Assembly (NCBI GenBank): GCA_019802505.1
Contig: JAFMOC010000011.1
Location: 186,001 to 250,000 of the forward strand
Reading direction: 5' to 3'
DNA from: Corydoras sp. C115
Taxonomy: Eukaryota > Chordata > Actinopteri > Siluriformes > Callichthyidae
Length of the DNA: 64,000 nt
Below are positions 39,701-44,527 of this stretch, one piece after another; position 1 is the stretch's first letter, and every line of letters starts with the position of its first letter. The notes beneath the pieces are model-generated. The model did no database searches. It saw only the letters and a program-made list of their open reading frames with translations, and had not been told where the DNA came from. The position numbers and the translations under genes were made by a program.

Positions 39701-42227
39701 TTAGAGAGCACCCGCTCCATGAGGCGTTCGAATGTGGCTGGCGAGTTGCACAACCCGAACGGAAGGACCCTAAACTGCCACAGTCTATTCCCGATGGAGA
39801 ACGCTGTCTTCTCCCTATCCTTGTTCGCGAGTGGTACCTGCCAGTAACCACTACGCAGGTCAAGCGAGCTAAACCAACGCGAACCGGACAATTGGTCTAA
39901 CGTGTCGTCGACTCTTGGAATCGGGTAGGAGTCCGGTTTCGTGATAGAATTTAGCCTGCGGTAGTCAACGCAGAACCGCCAGGAGCCATCTTTTTTCTTT
40001 GCCAGGACTACCGGGGTGGACCAGGGGCTGATGGTTCGATCACCCCTGCATCAGCCATGTCTTTGATCAGATTTTTGGCCGCCGCGCGCTTCGCATGAGG
40101 CATTCGGTGTGGGCGAATCCTAATCGGTTTTGAGTCGCCTGTGTCGATCGCATGTTCGGTTAAGCCAGTCATCGTGCACTCGTTTTCCGAGTTCGCGAAA
40201 ATATGTGAAGAGCGTTCGACAAGACGACGGAGTTTATCGACAAGACGACGGAGGCACATCTCGACAATGAGGTTGCGTGAACTTGGGGTGTGCGAGTATT
40301 GGGCGCTGTGCAATGCGACGACATGAAACGGTTACTCACTCATTTGATGCCACGGGTTGCTACGGGGAGCCCATTTAGAGATACGGCGCCATGCTCCATG
40401 TCGATAACGGCCTTGGTGGTTTCTAGAAAATCTTTTCCCAGGATACATGGCTCTTTGATGTTGCTCACCCAAAAGTGATGTGTTTTCGGCCCTTGACCGT
40501 AGTCGACTTGAACGTCGCAGGAGCCGAGCAGTTTTAGGCGTTCGCCAGATACGGTGAAGAGTTCGGCGTTGTCTTGGTTTGCGCCGGCAGTGCGAACTAC
40601 AGTAGAGACGCCTGGGTGGATCAGGGAGACTGACGAGCCCGTGTCGATCAGGGCCCATACACATTCGTTGCCGAAGCAACACTTGACATAGCAGCCGCTA
40701 CTTCCCGCCACTTGGAACACGTTCTCACGGGGCGTTGTTGAAGAGGTAGGGACCGCCGCGCCCCTTATTGGGCGGCCCCCCTGCCGTTTCCCGACATCCT
40801 GCACCTATTAGATCTGTGACCTCTTCTCCCGCAGCGCCAGCACCCAATTGTCGCATTCTCGGGGCTTTGGTTGTCTGGTAGGTTCGAACGAGTTGCACCC
40901 CATATTCCGTGTCCTTGTGAAAGTATAAGTTCAATTCTCTCTGCCTCAGTTATTGCCACGTCCAGCGATGGCGGGTTAGCCAGTCGTACCTGCAGTTGTA
41001 GCTCGTCGGGTAAGAGGGCATCGATGAAAAAGTCGAGCGCTAGTTGTATCTGAATCTGCCCGTTGAACGCCGGATATGCTCTCCTCACTAGCATGGTTAT
41101 TTCTGCTGCCAGTACTCCCAGGCGTTCGCCTCTGTTGCGCTTCCTATATTTCAGCGTGGTTTTGGCAGACGACCCGCATGGTTGGCGGCTAAAACGGCAC
41201 CTCAGGGCTCCGACCAGCGTGTCGAGCTTCAGTCTGTCCTCCAGCGGTAGCTCAGCTAGCACTCGTAGGGCGTCAGCTTTCAGGGCGAGACTCAAGTGGA
41301 GCGCCGTCTCGGCATCCGACCAGCCGTTGTGCAGAACGACTATTTCGAGTTGTGCTTCGAAGAGCGCCCAGTCGAGAGCACCGTCATAAGAAGGTAACAC
41401 TTGAATGGCTTTACCTGAAGGTGCCCAGTGAGCAGCGGCGTCGATCACTGGTACCACGTGATCCAATCTCACTGAAGACGCCCAATGAGCGTTCCCGCCG
41501 GCTTGTGTGGGGTGGCGCTCATCAGCGGGGCCTCCGTTTCGCAGTCCATGGTACCCAGGACGGCGGTTAATCAGCTCGCCGTAGCCCGCCCTCAAGTCGC
41601 ATAGTGGCGGTGCGGTGTCGGCACAGCTCCTCCCCGCGTAGTACAGCTTCTCGCCATCTTCCAGAGCGGGGCTGCCGTTCTCGAGTACCGTCGGAGCCAC
41701 CCTCTCGGGTCCGTGGTACCGGTCTAGATCCTCCATCAACCGGCTGGATCCGTCCGGTGAGTCGAGCCGAGTTCCTTTGATCTGCTTCGACATCCTCCGC
41801 TTGCCCTGTTCGATTCTCTCTGCCAGGATATCAATCTCCTTCTGCAGAGCCACTTCTGACACCAATGTGGCGTGTTCCCCGGAGGGGTGGAGGAAAGAAC
41901 GAGCCATTTCAGTCATTCACCACTCTTTTAACAAGGAACTGCTCTTTTAATCAACACAGAGTATAGCTCGTGTACAGAGGCTTGTCTACTTACAGTGCAT
42001 GGGTGTGGGGTATCATACGAGTACAGACACAAGAGGATGGTGAATTTCACAGACAACATTAGGAACACTTATACACACATCAAATGAAAGTTGACATTAC
42101 ACAGAACACGCTCATGACATTACATTTTACTGTACACATTTTACAGACGTTATAACAGTACATTTAGACATTAAGTATGGAAGTATGGAAGTATGGAAAG
42201 GTGCCCGCCCCCCTAACGGACCCCGTT

Positions 42228-42293
<66 letters not shown>

Positions 42294-43608
42294 CCCATCA
42301 CCCATTTGGAGTAGGTAGTATGTGTACATTGGAGCAGATGTTTAAAAATGGACATGCTAAATAAAAGCTGGTAATATATACACATTAAGTGATACTCAAT
42401 AAATTGATGTCAATGCTTCAACACGTTAACTGTGTAAATGAGGCATCAATTCGAATTGATTTAATATTTATACACCTAGTAAAACCAATACGGTTTTATT
42501 TTATTATAGATCTAAATCCCTATATTCTAATTGTATACCACAAATCAAAATAAACAGCAGAGTTAACAGTTTTAATAATCCAGTTACTGTGTAGCAAAGC
42601 ATGTTAAATAATCTTGTTACTGCTAAGATCTTTTTTTAAATTTCCAACACATCCTACAAAATATCCCACTCTCTTCAGAATATGAAAATATACTGCTAGT
42701 TTCGTATAGTAAGATAGAGACAAAATTTAACGTAAAGACAGAATTTTAGATAAAATGCTTTTTTATTCTTATTAAATTAATATTTAAATAAAATTATAAA
42801 TATATGTAATAAGTAAGTACATGAATATAAATATGTATCACTGAATTTTAGAATGACCAACATAAAAGCTTGCAGTTGCTTGAAATGACCAATAAAATAT
42901 CCAGTCAACCTAAATTGAGCCATCAGATACATATTAAAACATAATACATTTTATATTTATTTTAAATAAATTATTGGCTTGAACTTAAATATGTATAGTT
43001 TGAGAAACAGACAGGGTAGCATAATGTTATTTGGGTGATAGAGCAATACACGCTCTAAAAAATTGTTACTGATGTTTTTTTAAATATTCATTTTACTTTG
43101 TGTGGATTTCATGTATTACAATTTGAGGACTGTTTGATCACACAATTTATCTTTCATTTCTAGGAGACAGTTCCCTGCCTCTCCATCACTTCCTAAAATC
43201 CCATCTTGGCAGATACCACTTAAGCCTGGAACACTGTCAAACTCAGCAAACCACACAAATAGCAGCAGTGACATTTCCCCTGTCAGTATTGAGTCAACCA
43301 GCTCATCCCCCATTAAAGATGGCAATCATTCAACAGGTCCAAACATGCATGACATGAGTGAAGGGACCACCATGGGCTCCGTGCTTCCCCTTAACATAAA
43401 TGACCAAGTTCAAAAGAAGGTACAGGGAGAAGAGGAAATGAAAAATAAGAAAGAGGTACTGATAAATGAGAAAGACAGAACTCATATAAGTGATGTAGAT
43501 TTGATTGTCCGGACAGAAGACCAGTGGATGGGGGAGGAAGAGTTTAACAAGCATGTGAAGAAGTTGCAGCATCCAGAAGGAATGAAAAATGATAGTGAAG
43601 TAGATTAA
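11054..43608 (+). CDS. pex14: pex14, peroxisomal docking protein, exons 3-to-last type (5' end missing)
   Basis: Peroxisomal membrane docking factor: it binds the cargo receptor PEX5 and PEX19 and, with PEX13, forms the matrix-protein import site. CDS pieces join as 11054-11138, 13285-13389, 14785-14870, 16366-16468, 20525-20622, 35090-35181 and 43164-43608. All are GT-AG with compatible phases, giving 337 residues to a TAA stop. Order of parts: N-terminal receptor-binding domain (1-45, with FLQN, FLKKKG and LTNKE blocks), a conserved WRDYGG block followed by a hydrophobic, glycine-rich membrane segment (about 73-91), a coiled-coil region (about 104-159), SELKAEIVSLKGLLL, the KIPSWQIP motif and an acidic, Ser-rich tail ending in a KKLQHPEG block. 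Human PEX14 is 377 residues; about 28 residues at the N-terminus are not seen here. The introns are packed with transposons. Identification is by recognised protein similarity; orthologue versus teleost paralogue was not tested. Confidence 0.95.
11335..11375 (+). repeat. SINE 3' tail fragment
   Basis: TTAGATAAAAGCGTCTGCTA followed by AATGACAAAG, the same tail as the SINE ending at 26505, without head or body. Confidence 0.65.
11587..11632. repeat. (TTTA)n microsatellite
   Basis: About ten TTTA units, in a region that may be part of a decayed Tc1-like element. Confidence 0.9.
11787..12781. mobile_element. Non-autonomous hAT-type element, 995 bp, with 8-bp TSD
   Basis: Ends are TAGGGGTGC and GCACCCCTA inverted repeats, followed inward by repeated GATTCGATT / AATCGATT blocks at both ends. 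The 8-bp target duplication GTTCTGAT is perfect (11779-11786 and 12782-12789). There is no transposase. The interior is AT-rich apart from a (CT)n tract at 12429-12508 and a GC-richer segment at about 12530-12665. Confidence 0.92.
12429..12508. repeat. (CT)n microsatellite inside hAT element
   Basis: About 80 bp of CT with a few CG interruptions near the start. Confidence 0.95.
12795..13090 (+). pseudogene. Decayed Tc1/mariner-like transposase fragment
   Basis: Encodes MQDNAPCHTAK at about 12868-12900, the block around the second catalytic Asp of Tc1-type transposases. The rest is unreadable. The hAT element at 11787 seems to have landed in or next to it. Confidence 0.6.
13285..13389 (+). 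CDS. pex14: pex14 exon B: end of receptor-binding domain and Pro-rich linker
   Basis: Completes the Gly codon and continues LTNKEVELAIQRS, then a Pro/His-rich linker. Acceptor CCTCATAG, donor GTAAGTGC. Ends 1 nt into a Ser codon. Confidence 0.95.
13850..14528 (+). mobile_element. LINE RT fragment with 3' end
   Basis: Contains TNIGTQQGCVLSPILYTLFT, then FADDTAVIGRITGGDK in a shifted frame, then after an internal deletion FYSCIIESVLTNCITVWYGS and AAKKITG, and ends in a tail with AAGTAAGAATTTCATTGCAC and GAATCTTGGAATCT. RT motif D with the FADD catalytic pair is visible but the frame is broken. CR1/Rex1-like by style. Confidence 0.82.
14785..14870 (+). CDS. pex14: pex14 exon C: membrane segment
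   Basis: Encodes the WRDYGG motif followed by a hydrophobic, glycine-rich stretch ending in HLYQ, the single membrane-associated segment of the family. Acceptor TTTGCATTAG, donor GTAAGTTG. Ends in phase 0. Confidence 0.95.
14938..15000. repeat. (TA)n microsatellite
   Basis: About 60 bp of alternating TA just inside the intron after pex14 exon C, preceded by (AAAT)n. Confidence 0.95.
15310..15840 (+). pseudogene. Decayed Tc1-like transposase
   Basis: Contains QQDNAPCHTARSINVWMKDH, then TLSWPAQSP and GNLWNVINRKMDGHK, the second and third catalytic-region blocks of Tc1 transposases. Stops interrupt it, including at the position of the DLNPIE motif. A poly-T insertion lies at about 15727. Confidence 0.75.
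16366..16468 (+). CDS. pex14: pex14 exon D: KYILPL and first coiled-coil half
   Basis: Begins KYILPLI directly after the membrane segment, then a charged helix with KEDKKHLQRIEG. Acceptor TCATTTGCAG, donor GTAAAATC. Ends 1 nt into the next codon. Confidence 0.95.
16789..17791. mobile_element. hAT-type element derivative with BED-finger remnant
   Basis: Left end TAGGGCTACAACAAC and right end GTTAGTTGCACCCCTA form a degenerate inverted repeat, typical of hAT families with GGGCTGCAAC-type ends. Inside, on the + strand at 17030-17115, SSKVWVHFTLHKNKERVTCK matches the start of a BED zinc finger of hAT transposase. The catalytic domain is missing. No clean 8-bp target duplication was found. Confidence 0.8.
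18563..18673. repeat. Minisatellite, about 31-bp unit, 3-4 copies
   Basis: Units of the type GTGTGTCTCTCCCCGGCGAG followed by AGATCGCA repeat with small differences. GC-rich compared with its surroundings. Confidence 0.8.
18787..19643 (+). mobile_element. Tc1-like transposon, internally deleted
   Basis: Inverted terminal repeats start CAGTGGGGAAAAATATTTAG and end with its approximate complement, flanked by TA at 18785-18786 and 19644-19645. The repeats are about 200 bp long and share GAGAGAGGCCTGTAATTGAC-type sequence. Only a transposase remnant is left (HVGGNIMLWGCFSAKGPG near 19080-19130). Confidence 0.9.
19770..19791. repeat. Poly-A tract
   Basis: A run of about 22 A. No LINE or SINE body was recognised next to it. 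Confidence 0.9.
20525..20622 (+). CDS. pex14: pex14 exon E: second coiled-coil half
   Basis: Reads MQLQKTLTSVQEMLAQQQ and continues through HELSHEQANIQ, matching the coiled-coil of the family. The donor is a strong GTAAGT. The acceptor is atypical: the 25 nt before the AG are GT/GA-rich and have almost no pyrimidine tract. The phase fits both neighbours, so the exon call stands. Confidence 0.92.
20925..21930 (+). mobile_element. L2-type LINE RT C-terminal part, interrupted by another LINE 3' end
   Basis: The first part (about 20925-21100) reads TLDSHLKLSDLVTKTTRSCR and RKIRP. The second (about 21565-21900) reads LVQALIPSRLDYCNALLASL and LLQLIQNSTA. Between them (about 21200-21560) is a foreign LINE tail ending AATTTGCCCATTGTGGGACA, then AATAAAGG and (TATCT)n. 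This suggests a 5'-truncated LINE inserted into the older L2 copy. Confidence 0.75.
21930..25015 (+). mobile_element. I/Nimb-type LINE with RNase H, decayed
   Basis: In order on the + strand: endonuclease end with DLTI and SDHFPIIVTL (about 22565-22660), NPWFNEECKVDIKACKKAER (about 22865-22930), RT with LGVPQGCVLSVTLFNIKINN (about 23752-23815), and an RNase H region with LYTDG (24585-24600), TAEAYALLLVIEYI (about 24680-24725) and ICSDSKFCLQALESLK (about 24756-24800). The RNase H D-E-D residues are present, but stops and frame changes occur throughout (for example TAA right after YTDG). A terminal RNase H is known for the I superfamily. The first 400 bp, GC-richer, are probably its 5' region. 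Confidence 0.82.
24818..24866. mobile_element. Terminal fragment of the 11787-type hAT element
   Basis: TAGGGGTGAGAATCTCTGTG, then TCTGGCGATTCGATT, matches the left end of the element at 11787. Only about 49 bp are present, inside the LINE RNase H region, so it interrupts that element. Confidence 0.8.
25057..25126. repeat. (TG)n microsatellite
   Basis: About 70 bp of pure TG directly after the 3' end of the LINE. Confidence 0.97.
25127..26304. other. pex14 intron, nothing recognised
   Basis: AT-rich sequence without credible coding potential or known repeat. Confidence 0.55.
26305..26505 (+). mobile_element. tRNA-derived SINE, full length (family B)
   Basis: Head GGTAGCTCAGTGGTTAGGGT (A box) and GATTCAAATCC (B box), body with CCTTGAGCAAGGCCCTTAAC, tail AAGTCGCTTTGGATAAAAGC followed by GTCTGCTAAATGAC. 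The tail is the one widely shared by teleost SINEs. Confidence 0.92.
26830..30200 (+). mobile_element. L2-type LINE with esterase-type ORF1, decayed but nearly full length
   Basis: ORF1 part (26900-27545): ALVIGDSQLRH, HVGTNDVSLKQSKITK and VVVSGPLPIRRGG, then GGIHPSPEGAALMS in a shifted frame, an SGNH/GDSL esterase pattern (GDS, GTND, HPS). Endonuclease end: LIVGHFNVHFENP and LDLILS (27800-27973). Linker: LGPWFNDQTRILKQTTR. RT: VLEKIVFNQLNRHLL and YQSGFRSHHSTDTALIKVVN, then DISAAFDTIDHNIL (28930-29150). The C-terminal part is APQYLTELYKRTRKL and AFSHKDPQLWNSLPITVR (29630-29860). A 3' UTR runs to about 30200. There are many stops, and the catalytic RT middle is deleted. Confidence 0.88.
30349..30702 (-). 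mobile_element. tRNA-derived SINE family A, full length, nested in hAT
   Basis: Same order as the copy at 6277: tail, (TG)n, ACAGTCCAAAG body, head with B-box GGTTTGAATCCC and the GGCTTACTGGTTAGCAC A-box region on the - strand. Confidence 0.88.
31051..31572 (+). mobile_element. Solo LTR with perfect 5-bp TSD, nested in hAT
   Basis: Starts TGTCACATCC and ends CCGTCACA (TG...CA), flanked by CGTAG at 31046-31050 and 31573-31577. The interior carries GGCGATCATCTTCATCGCGG-like sequence, shared with the solo LTR at 33039. No internal retroviral-type coding region is present. Confidence 0.82.
31981..32315 (-). mobile_element. tRNA-derived SINE family A, near full length
   Basis: Tail ATTATCTTCCGCTTTCATCC at the left, CACAGTCCAAAG-type body and tRNA-like head at the right, with a small deletion at the very end of the head. 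130 bp to the right of the hAT element. Confidence 0.88.
33039..33482 (+). mobile_element. Solo LTR, 444 bp, perfect 5-bp TSD
   Basis: Starts TGTCACACCTGCTCCC and ends GTTGCTGACA, flanked by AACTG at 33034-33038 and 33483-33487. A polyadenylation-type AATAAA occurs near 33425, as expected in an LTR. It shares the GGCGATCATC block with the LTR at 31051. Confidence 0.85.
33631..33745 (+). mobile_element. SINE family A, 3' fragment
   Basis: TGCCCAGCGATAGATTGGCA, then CGTTCTCCCCTGGATGGGCA and a degenerate tail GAAGCAGAAGATGATGG. The head is missing. Confidence 0.8.
33746..35089. other. pex14 intron, nothing recognised
   Basis: No credible ORF. Parts of 33850-34470 look like a decayed repeat, but I could not assign it. 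Confidence 0.5.
35090..35181 (+). CDS. pex14: pex14 exon F: SELKAEIVSLKGLLL block
   Basis: Acceptor TCTATCTTCAG, donor GTAAAC. Encodes a Ser/Ala-rich start and the strongly conserved SELKAEIVSLKGLLLSR helix. Ends 2 nt into an Arg codon. The intron before it is 14.5 kb and holds most of the LINE load of the window. Confidence 0.95.
35820..36690 (-). mobile_element. Tc1-like transposon remnant, - orientation, internally deleted
   Basis: Starts with an end-like stretch (GGTGTGAAAAAATGCTGTAA), then AATATTTGGTGTGACCACCC. On the - strand the transposase start survives: the start codon in ATGGCAAGACTGAGCACAGC (about 36644), followed by a helix-turn-helix region, all with frame breaks. The catalytic blocks are partly deleted. 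The right part runs into a (TA)n tract. Confidence 0.8.
36697..36758. repeat. (TA)n microsatellite, left half
   Basis: About 60 bp of TA, ending exactly at the gypsy LTR. The other half is at 42231. Confidence 0.95.
36760..37124 (-). repeat. 3' LTR of gypsy element
   Basis: TG...CA ends on the - strand (TGTAATGGGG to GGAACACGCCA). 365 bp. Confidence 0.95.
37136..38776 (-). CDS. Gypsy integrase, 546 codons open
   Basis: The H2C2 zinc-binding domain begins near HGTPGAGHFG and ends with CCDSCAAKK. The catalytic core has Asp in GVDVLGPFP, Asp in SDQGRNF and Glu in DGLVEHFNR. A GPY/F-like block AWVGPCTVV and VHRDRLAPY follow, then a long Ser/Pro-rich tail. No chromodomain was recognised. The upstream connector is joined by a one-base frame break near 38785. 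Confidence 0.93.
   Translation of the reverse strand: MTAQRGDPELDWAVPLLEAGECPSWDVVAGLGTVAKALRSNWESLRLQSGVLKRAWSEPSNGQELLQIIVPASLRRMVLRGVHGTPGAGHFGVTKTLRRLRQSFYWPGCNTDTELFVHCCDSCAAKKGPQRCPHAPLQPMPSGRPMERVGVDVLGPFPTLSSGNRFVLVAMDYFTKWPEAFAVPDQSAITTASTLVNEFFCRFGVPESHHSDQGRNFESEVMKEACRLLGIKKTRTTPLHPQCDGLVEHFNRILASQLAIITDKQQKDWDRHLPVVLLACRSAVQESSGFTPAMLMLGRELRTPVNLAFGDPNPDHALENSLPIYVRDLRHSLALVHGLTRDNLSFACRKQKRAYDEKCFGDVFTVGTEVWLYNPARKRGLCSKLQSAWVGPCTVVTRLGEVVYRIRWNKRKLVVHRDRLAPYRPKLGSSNLQDAPVLQSPLRATPCVGAYNNVPVTRSSSTVKDVNPEFTCSNNASCWNVPTPVTTGDVHAPVSVYNDSRVPEVACVDLPADGLPVLRPTRSRQLPGHLKDFVVRGWGVAGTSDP
38790..39301 (-). pseudogene. Gypsy RNase H and connector, frame-broken
   Basis: Starts KHSLCDAPILAFPD, then FVVDSDASDQGIGGVLSQ, RRELLAVVESLEHFRPY and LRSDHASLQWLI. 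A TAA at 38954-38956 replaces the end of the domain, where about ten codons seem deleted. The connector YRPGRAHGNADALSRRPC follows in another frame. Confidence 0.9.
39298..40313 (-). pseudogene. Gypsy reverse transcriptase, frame-broken
   Basis: The N-terminal part (40008-40313) has GLTEHAIDTGDSKPIRIRPH. A frame break lies near 40018. It continues with TPVVLAKKKDGSWRFCVDYR, then SSLDLRSGYWQVPL, LPFGLCNSPATFERLM and the catalytic VVYLDDVLVH (197-codon ORF 39298-39891). A second break falls at a run of C near 39345-39353, just before RNase H. Confidence 0.92.
40340..40804 (-). CDS. Gypsy protease
   Basis: Aspartic protease: the catalytic ALIDTGSSVSLI block and the second conserved strand CILGKDFL. 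It begins in the -1 frame relative to gag. 154 codons are open, and the pol frame then breaks before RT. Confidence 0.88.
   Translation of the reverse strand: MQDVGKRQGGRPIRGAAVPTSSTTPRENVFQVAGSSGCYVKCCFGNECVWALIDTGSSVSLIHPGVSTVVRTAGANQDNAELFTVSGERLKLLGSCDVQVDYGQGPKTHHFWVSNIKEPCILGKDFLETTKAVIDMEHGAVSLNGLPVATRGIK
40765..41916 (-). CDS. gag: Gypsy gag with CCHC zinc knuckle
   Basis: Open for 383 codons. The C-terminus carries CWRCGRRGHRSNRC, a C-x2-C-x4-H-x4-C RNA-binding knuckle; the middle has the capsid-like region (about residues 170-330). The first Met lies inside the 5' LTR, 49 bp before its end, so the real start is more likely a downstream Met such as the one before SKQIKG. The frame overlaps the protease ORF by 40 nt in the -1 frame, the usual gypsy arrangement for a Gag-Pol shift. 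Confidence 0.85.
   Translation of the reverse strand: MTEMARSFLHPSGEHATLVSEVALQKEIDILAERIEQGKRRMSKQIKGTRLDSPDGSSRLMEDLDRYHGPERVAPTVLENGSPALEDGEKLYYAGRSCADTAPPLCDLRAGYGELINRRPGYHGLRNGGPADERHPTQAGGNAHWASSVRLDHVVPVIDAAAHWAPSGKAIQVLPSYDGALDWALFEAQLEIVVLHNGWSDAETALHLSLALKADALRVLAELPLEDRLKLDTLVGALRCRFSRQPCGSSAKTTLKYRKRNRGERLGVLAAEITMLVRRAYPAFNGQIQIQLALDFFIDALLPDELQLQVRLANPPSLDVAITEAERIELILSQGHGIWGATRSNLPDNQSPENATIGCWRCGRRGHRSNRCRMSGNGRGAAQ
41868..42230 (-). repeat. 5' LTR of gypsy element
   Basis: TGTAACGGGG to GGAACACGCCA on the - strand, 363 bp. It carries a short GGAAGTAT repeat where the other LTR has unrelated bases. Confidence 0.95.
42231..42287. repeat. (TA)n microsatellite, right half
   Basis: About 57 bp of alternating AT, immediately after the 5' LTR. 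Confidence 0.95.
42288..43163. other. pex14 last intron, 3' part, AT-rich
   Basis: No ORF or repeat recognised. Confidence 0.6.
43164..43608 (+). CDS. pex14: pex14 last exon: PSW motif and acidic tail, TAA stop
   Basis: Acceptor TTTCATTTCTAG. Encodes RRQFPASPSLPKIPSWQIP, a Ser-rich region with SSSDISPVS, an acidic, Lys-rich stretch and a C-terminal KKLQHPEG block before the TAA. The upstream 8-kb intron contains a complete gypsy element on the opposite strand. Confidence 0.95.
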
Positions 43609-44067
43609 GCAAATATTTACTTAAATATTTGCTTTTTTTAAATATAAGCAAATATTTAAAAAAATATATTTTCCATATTCTTGCAATTTCATTTGTAAAA
43701 TCTAAAGGTTATTACTATAAAGGCTAAAATTATACCGAGTAAGCACACCAACATGCTGAATCCTAAACAAACCTCAGTATTTTTCAAAAAAATATTTTGT
43801 TCCCTAATGTGTCTTCACTTAATTATTGTAGTAGTAACTACATAATCTTACTTTTTTTTTAAATAGAATTTCTTTCTCAAATTAATATAAATATGAATTT
43901 GCTTTAACTTTAAACTTTCAAACTAATGAAGATAAGACTATGATGTGGACAGGGACTTTTTTTGCCTCTATGCACCAAAAAATATTTTCAAAAATATAAT
44001 AATCAAAATAATAGTATGGTAATAGACTATTATGGTAATGGACTTTCAGCTTTAATTTTTGGAATTC

Positions 44068-44073
44068 AATAAA
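44068..44073 (+). promoter_or_regulatory. pex14: Candidate pex14 polyadenylation signal
   Basis: An AATAAA 460 bp after the pex14 stop, in unique AT-rich sequence and before the first downstream SINE. Inferred only from position and motif; other variants exist nearby. Confidence 0.45.
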
Positions 44074-44261
44074 ACTGCATAAATTAATTTATGAATTACA
44101 ACACTTGCTTGTCTTCTATATTTTAACGGCCAAAAAATTATTGTACTGTTTAAGGACAACTGGTCAGATCTTTCTTTTTTCCCCTTAGGTTTTATTGATG
44201 TTTATAGAGTACAATGTCTCAATGGTCTTTTGAAATGGTCCTTTATATATAAACATGGTGT

Positions 44262-44472
44262 TTCTATGTTCTCCCTGTTCTATGGTTTCCTCCCTCAGTC
44301 CAAAAACTTAAAGTCCATGGAATTCTCCAAATTGCCCCCATATAGAGTGTGTTTGTGTGTGTGGCTGTGTGAGTGAGTGTGTGCCCAGCGATAGATTGGT
44401 GCCCTGTCCTGGGTGTATATGCCCAACGCCCGAAACGTTCTTTTCTGGATGGGCGTGGGGAAACCCCCATGA
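44262..44472 (+). mobile_element. SINE family A, partial
   Basis: GTTCTCCCTGTTCTATGGTT, then CCTCAGTCCAAAAAC, a (TG)n stretch, CCCAGCGATAGATTGGTGCC and GGATGGGCGTGGGG. The head and the final tail are missing. Confidence 0.83.

Positions 44473-44474
<2 letters not shown>

Positions 44475-44520
<46 letters not shown>
44475..44520. repeat. (TG)n(TA)n microsatellite
   Basis: About 18 bp of TG followed by about 28 bp of TA, between the SINE and the Tc1 element. Confidence 0.95.
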
Positions 44521-44527
44521 CTGTATA

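Larger units (their letters stand above)
36760..42230 (-). mobile_element. Ty3/gypsy LTR retrotransposon, complete, 5.47 kb
   Basis: Two LTRs (36760-37124 and 41868-42230) enclose gag, protease, RT, RNase H and integrase in Ty3/gypsy order on the - strand. Next to the 5' LTR is a primer-binding-type TGGTGTCAGAAGTGG, and next to the 3' LTR a purine tract AAGGGGGTGG. No env-like ORF. The LTRs differ by about seven substitutions plus one block near the R/U3 side (37061-37085 versus 42172-42198), so it is fairly young, but pol carries several frame breaks. Confidence 0.96.

Noticed and set aside
37443..40478. Several + strand ORFs of 60-108 codons
   Set aside because: Antisense shadows of gypsy pol; no motifs of their own.
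36760..42230. Endogenous retrovirus with env
   Set aside because: After integrase there is only a Ser/Pro-rich tail and the purine tract; no envelope-like ORF or membrane segment.
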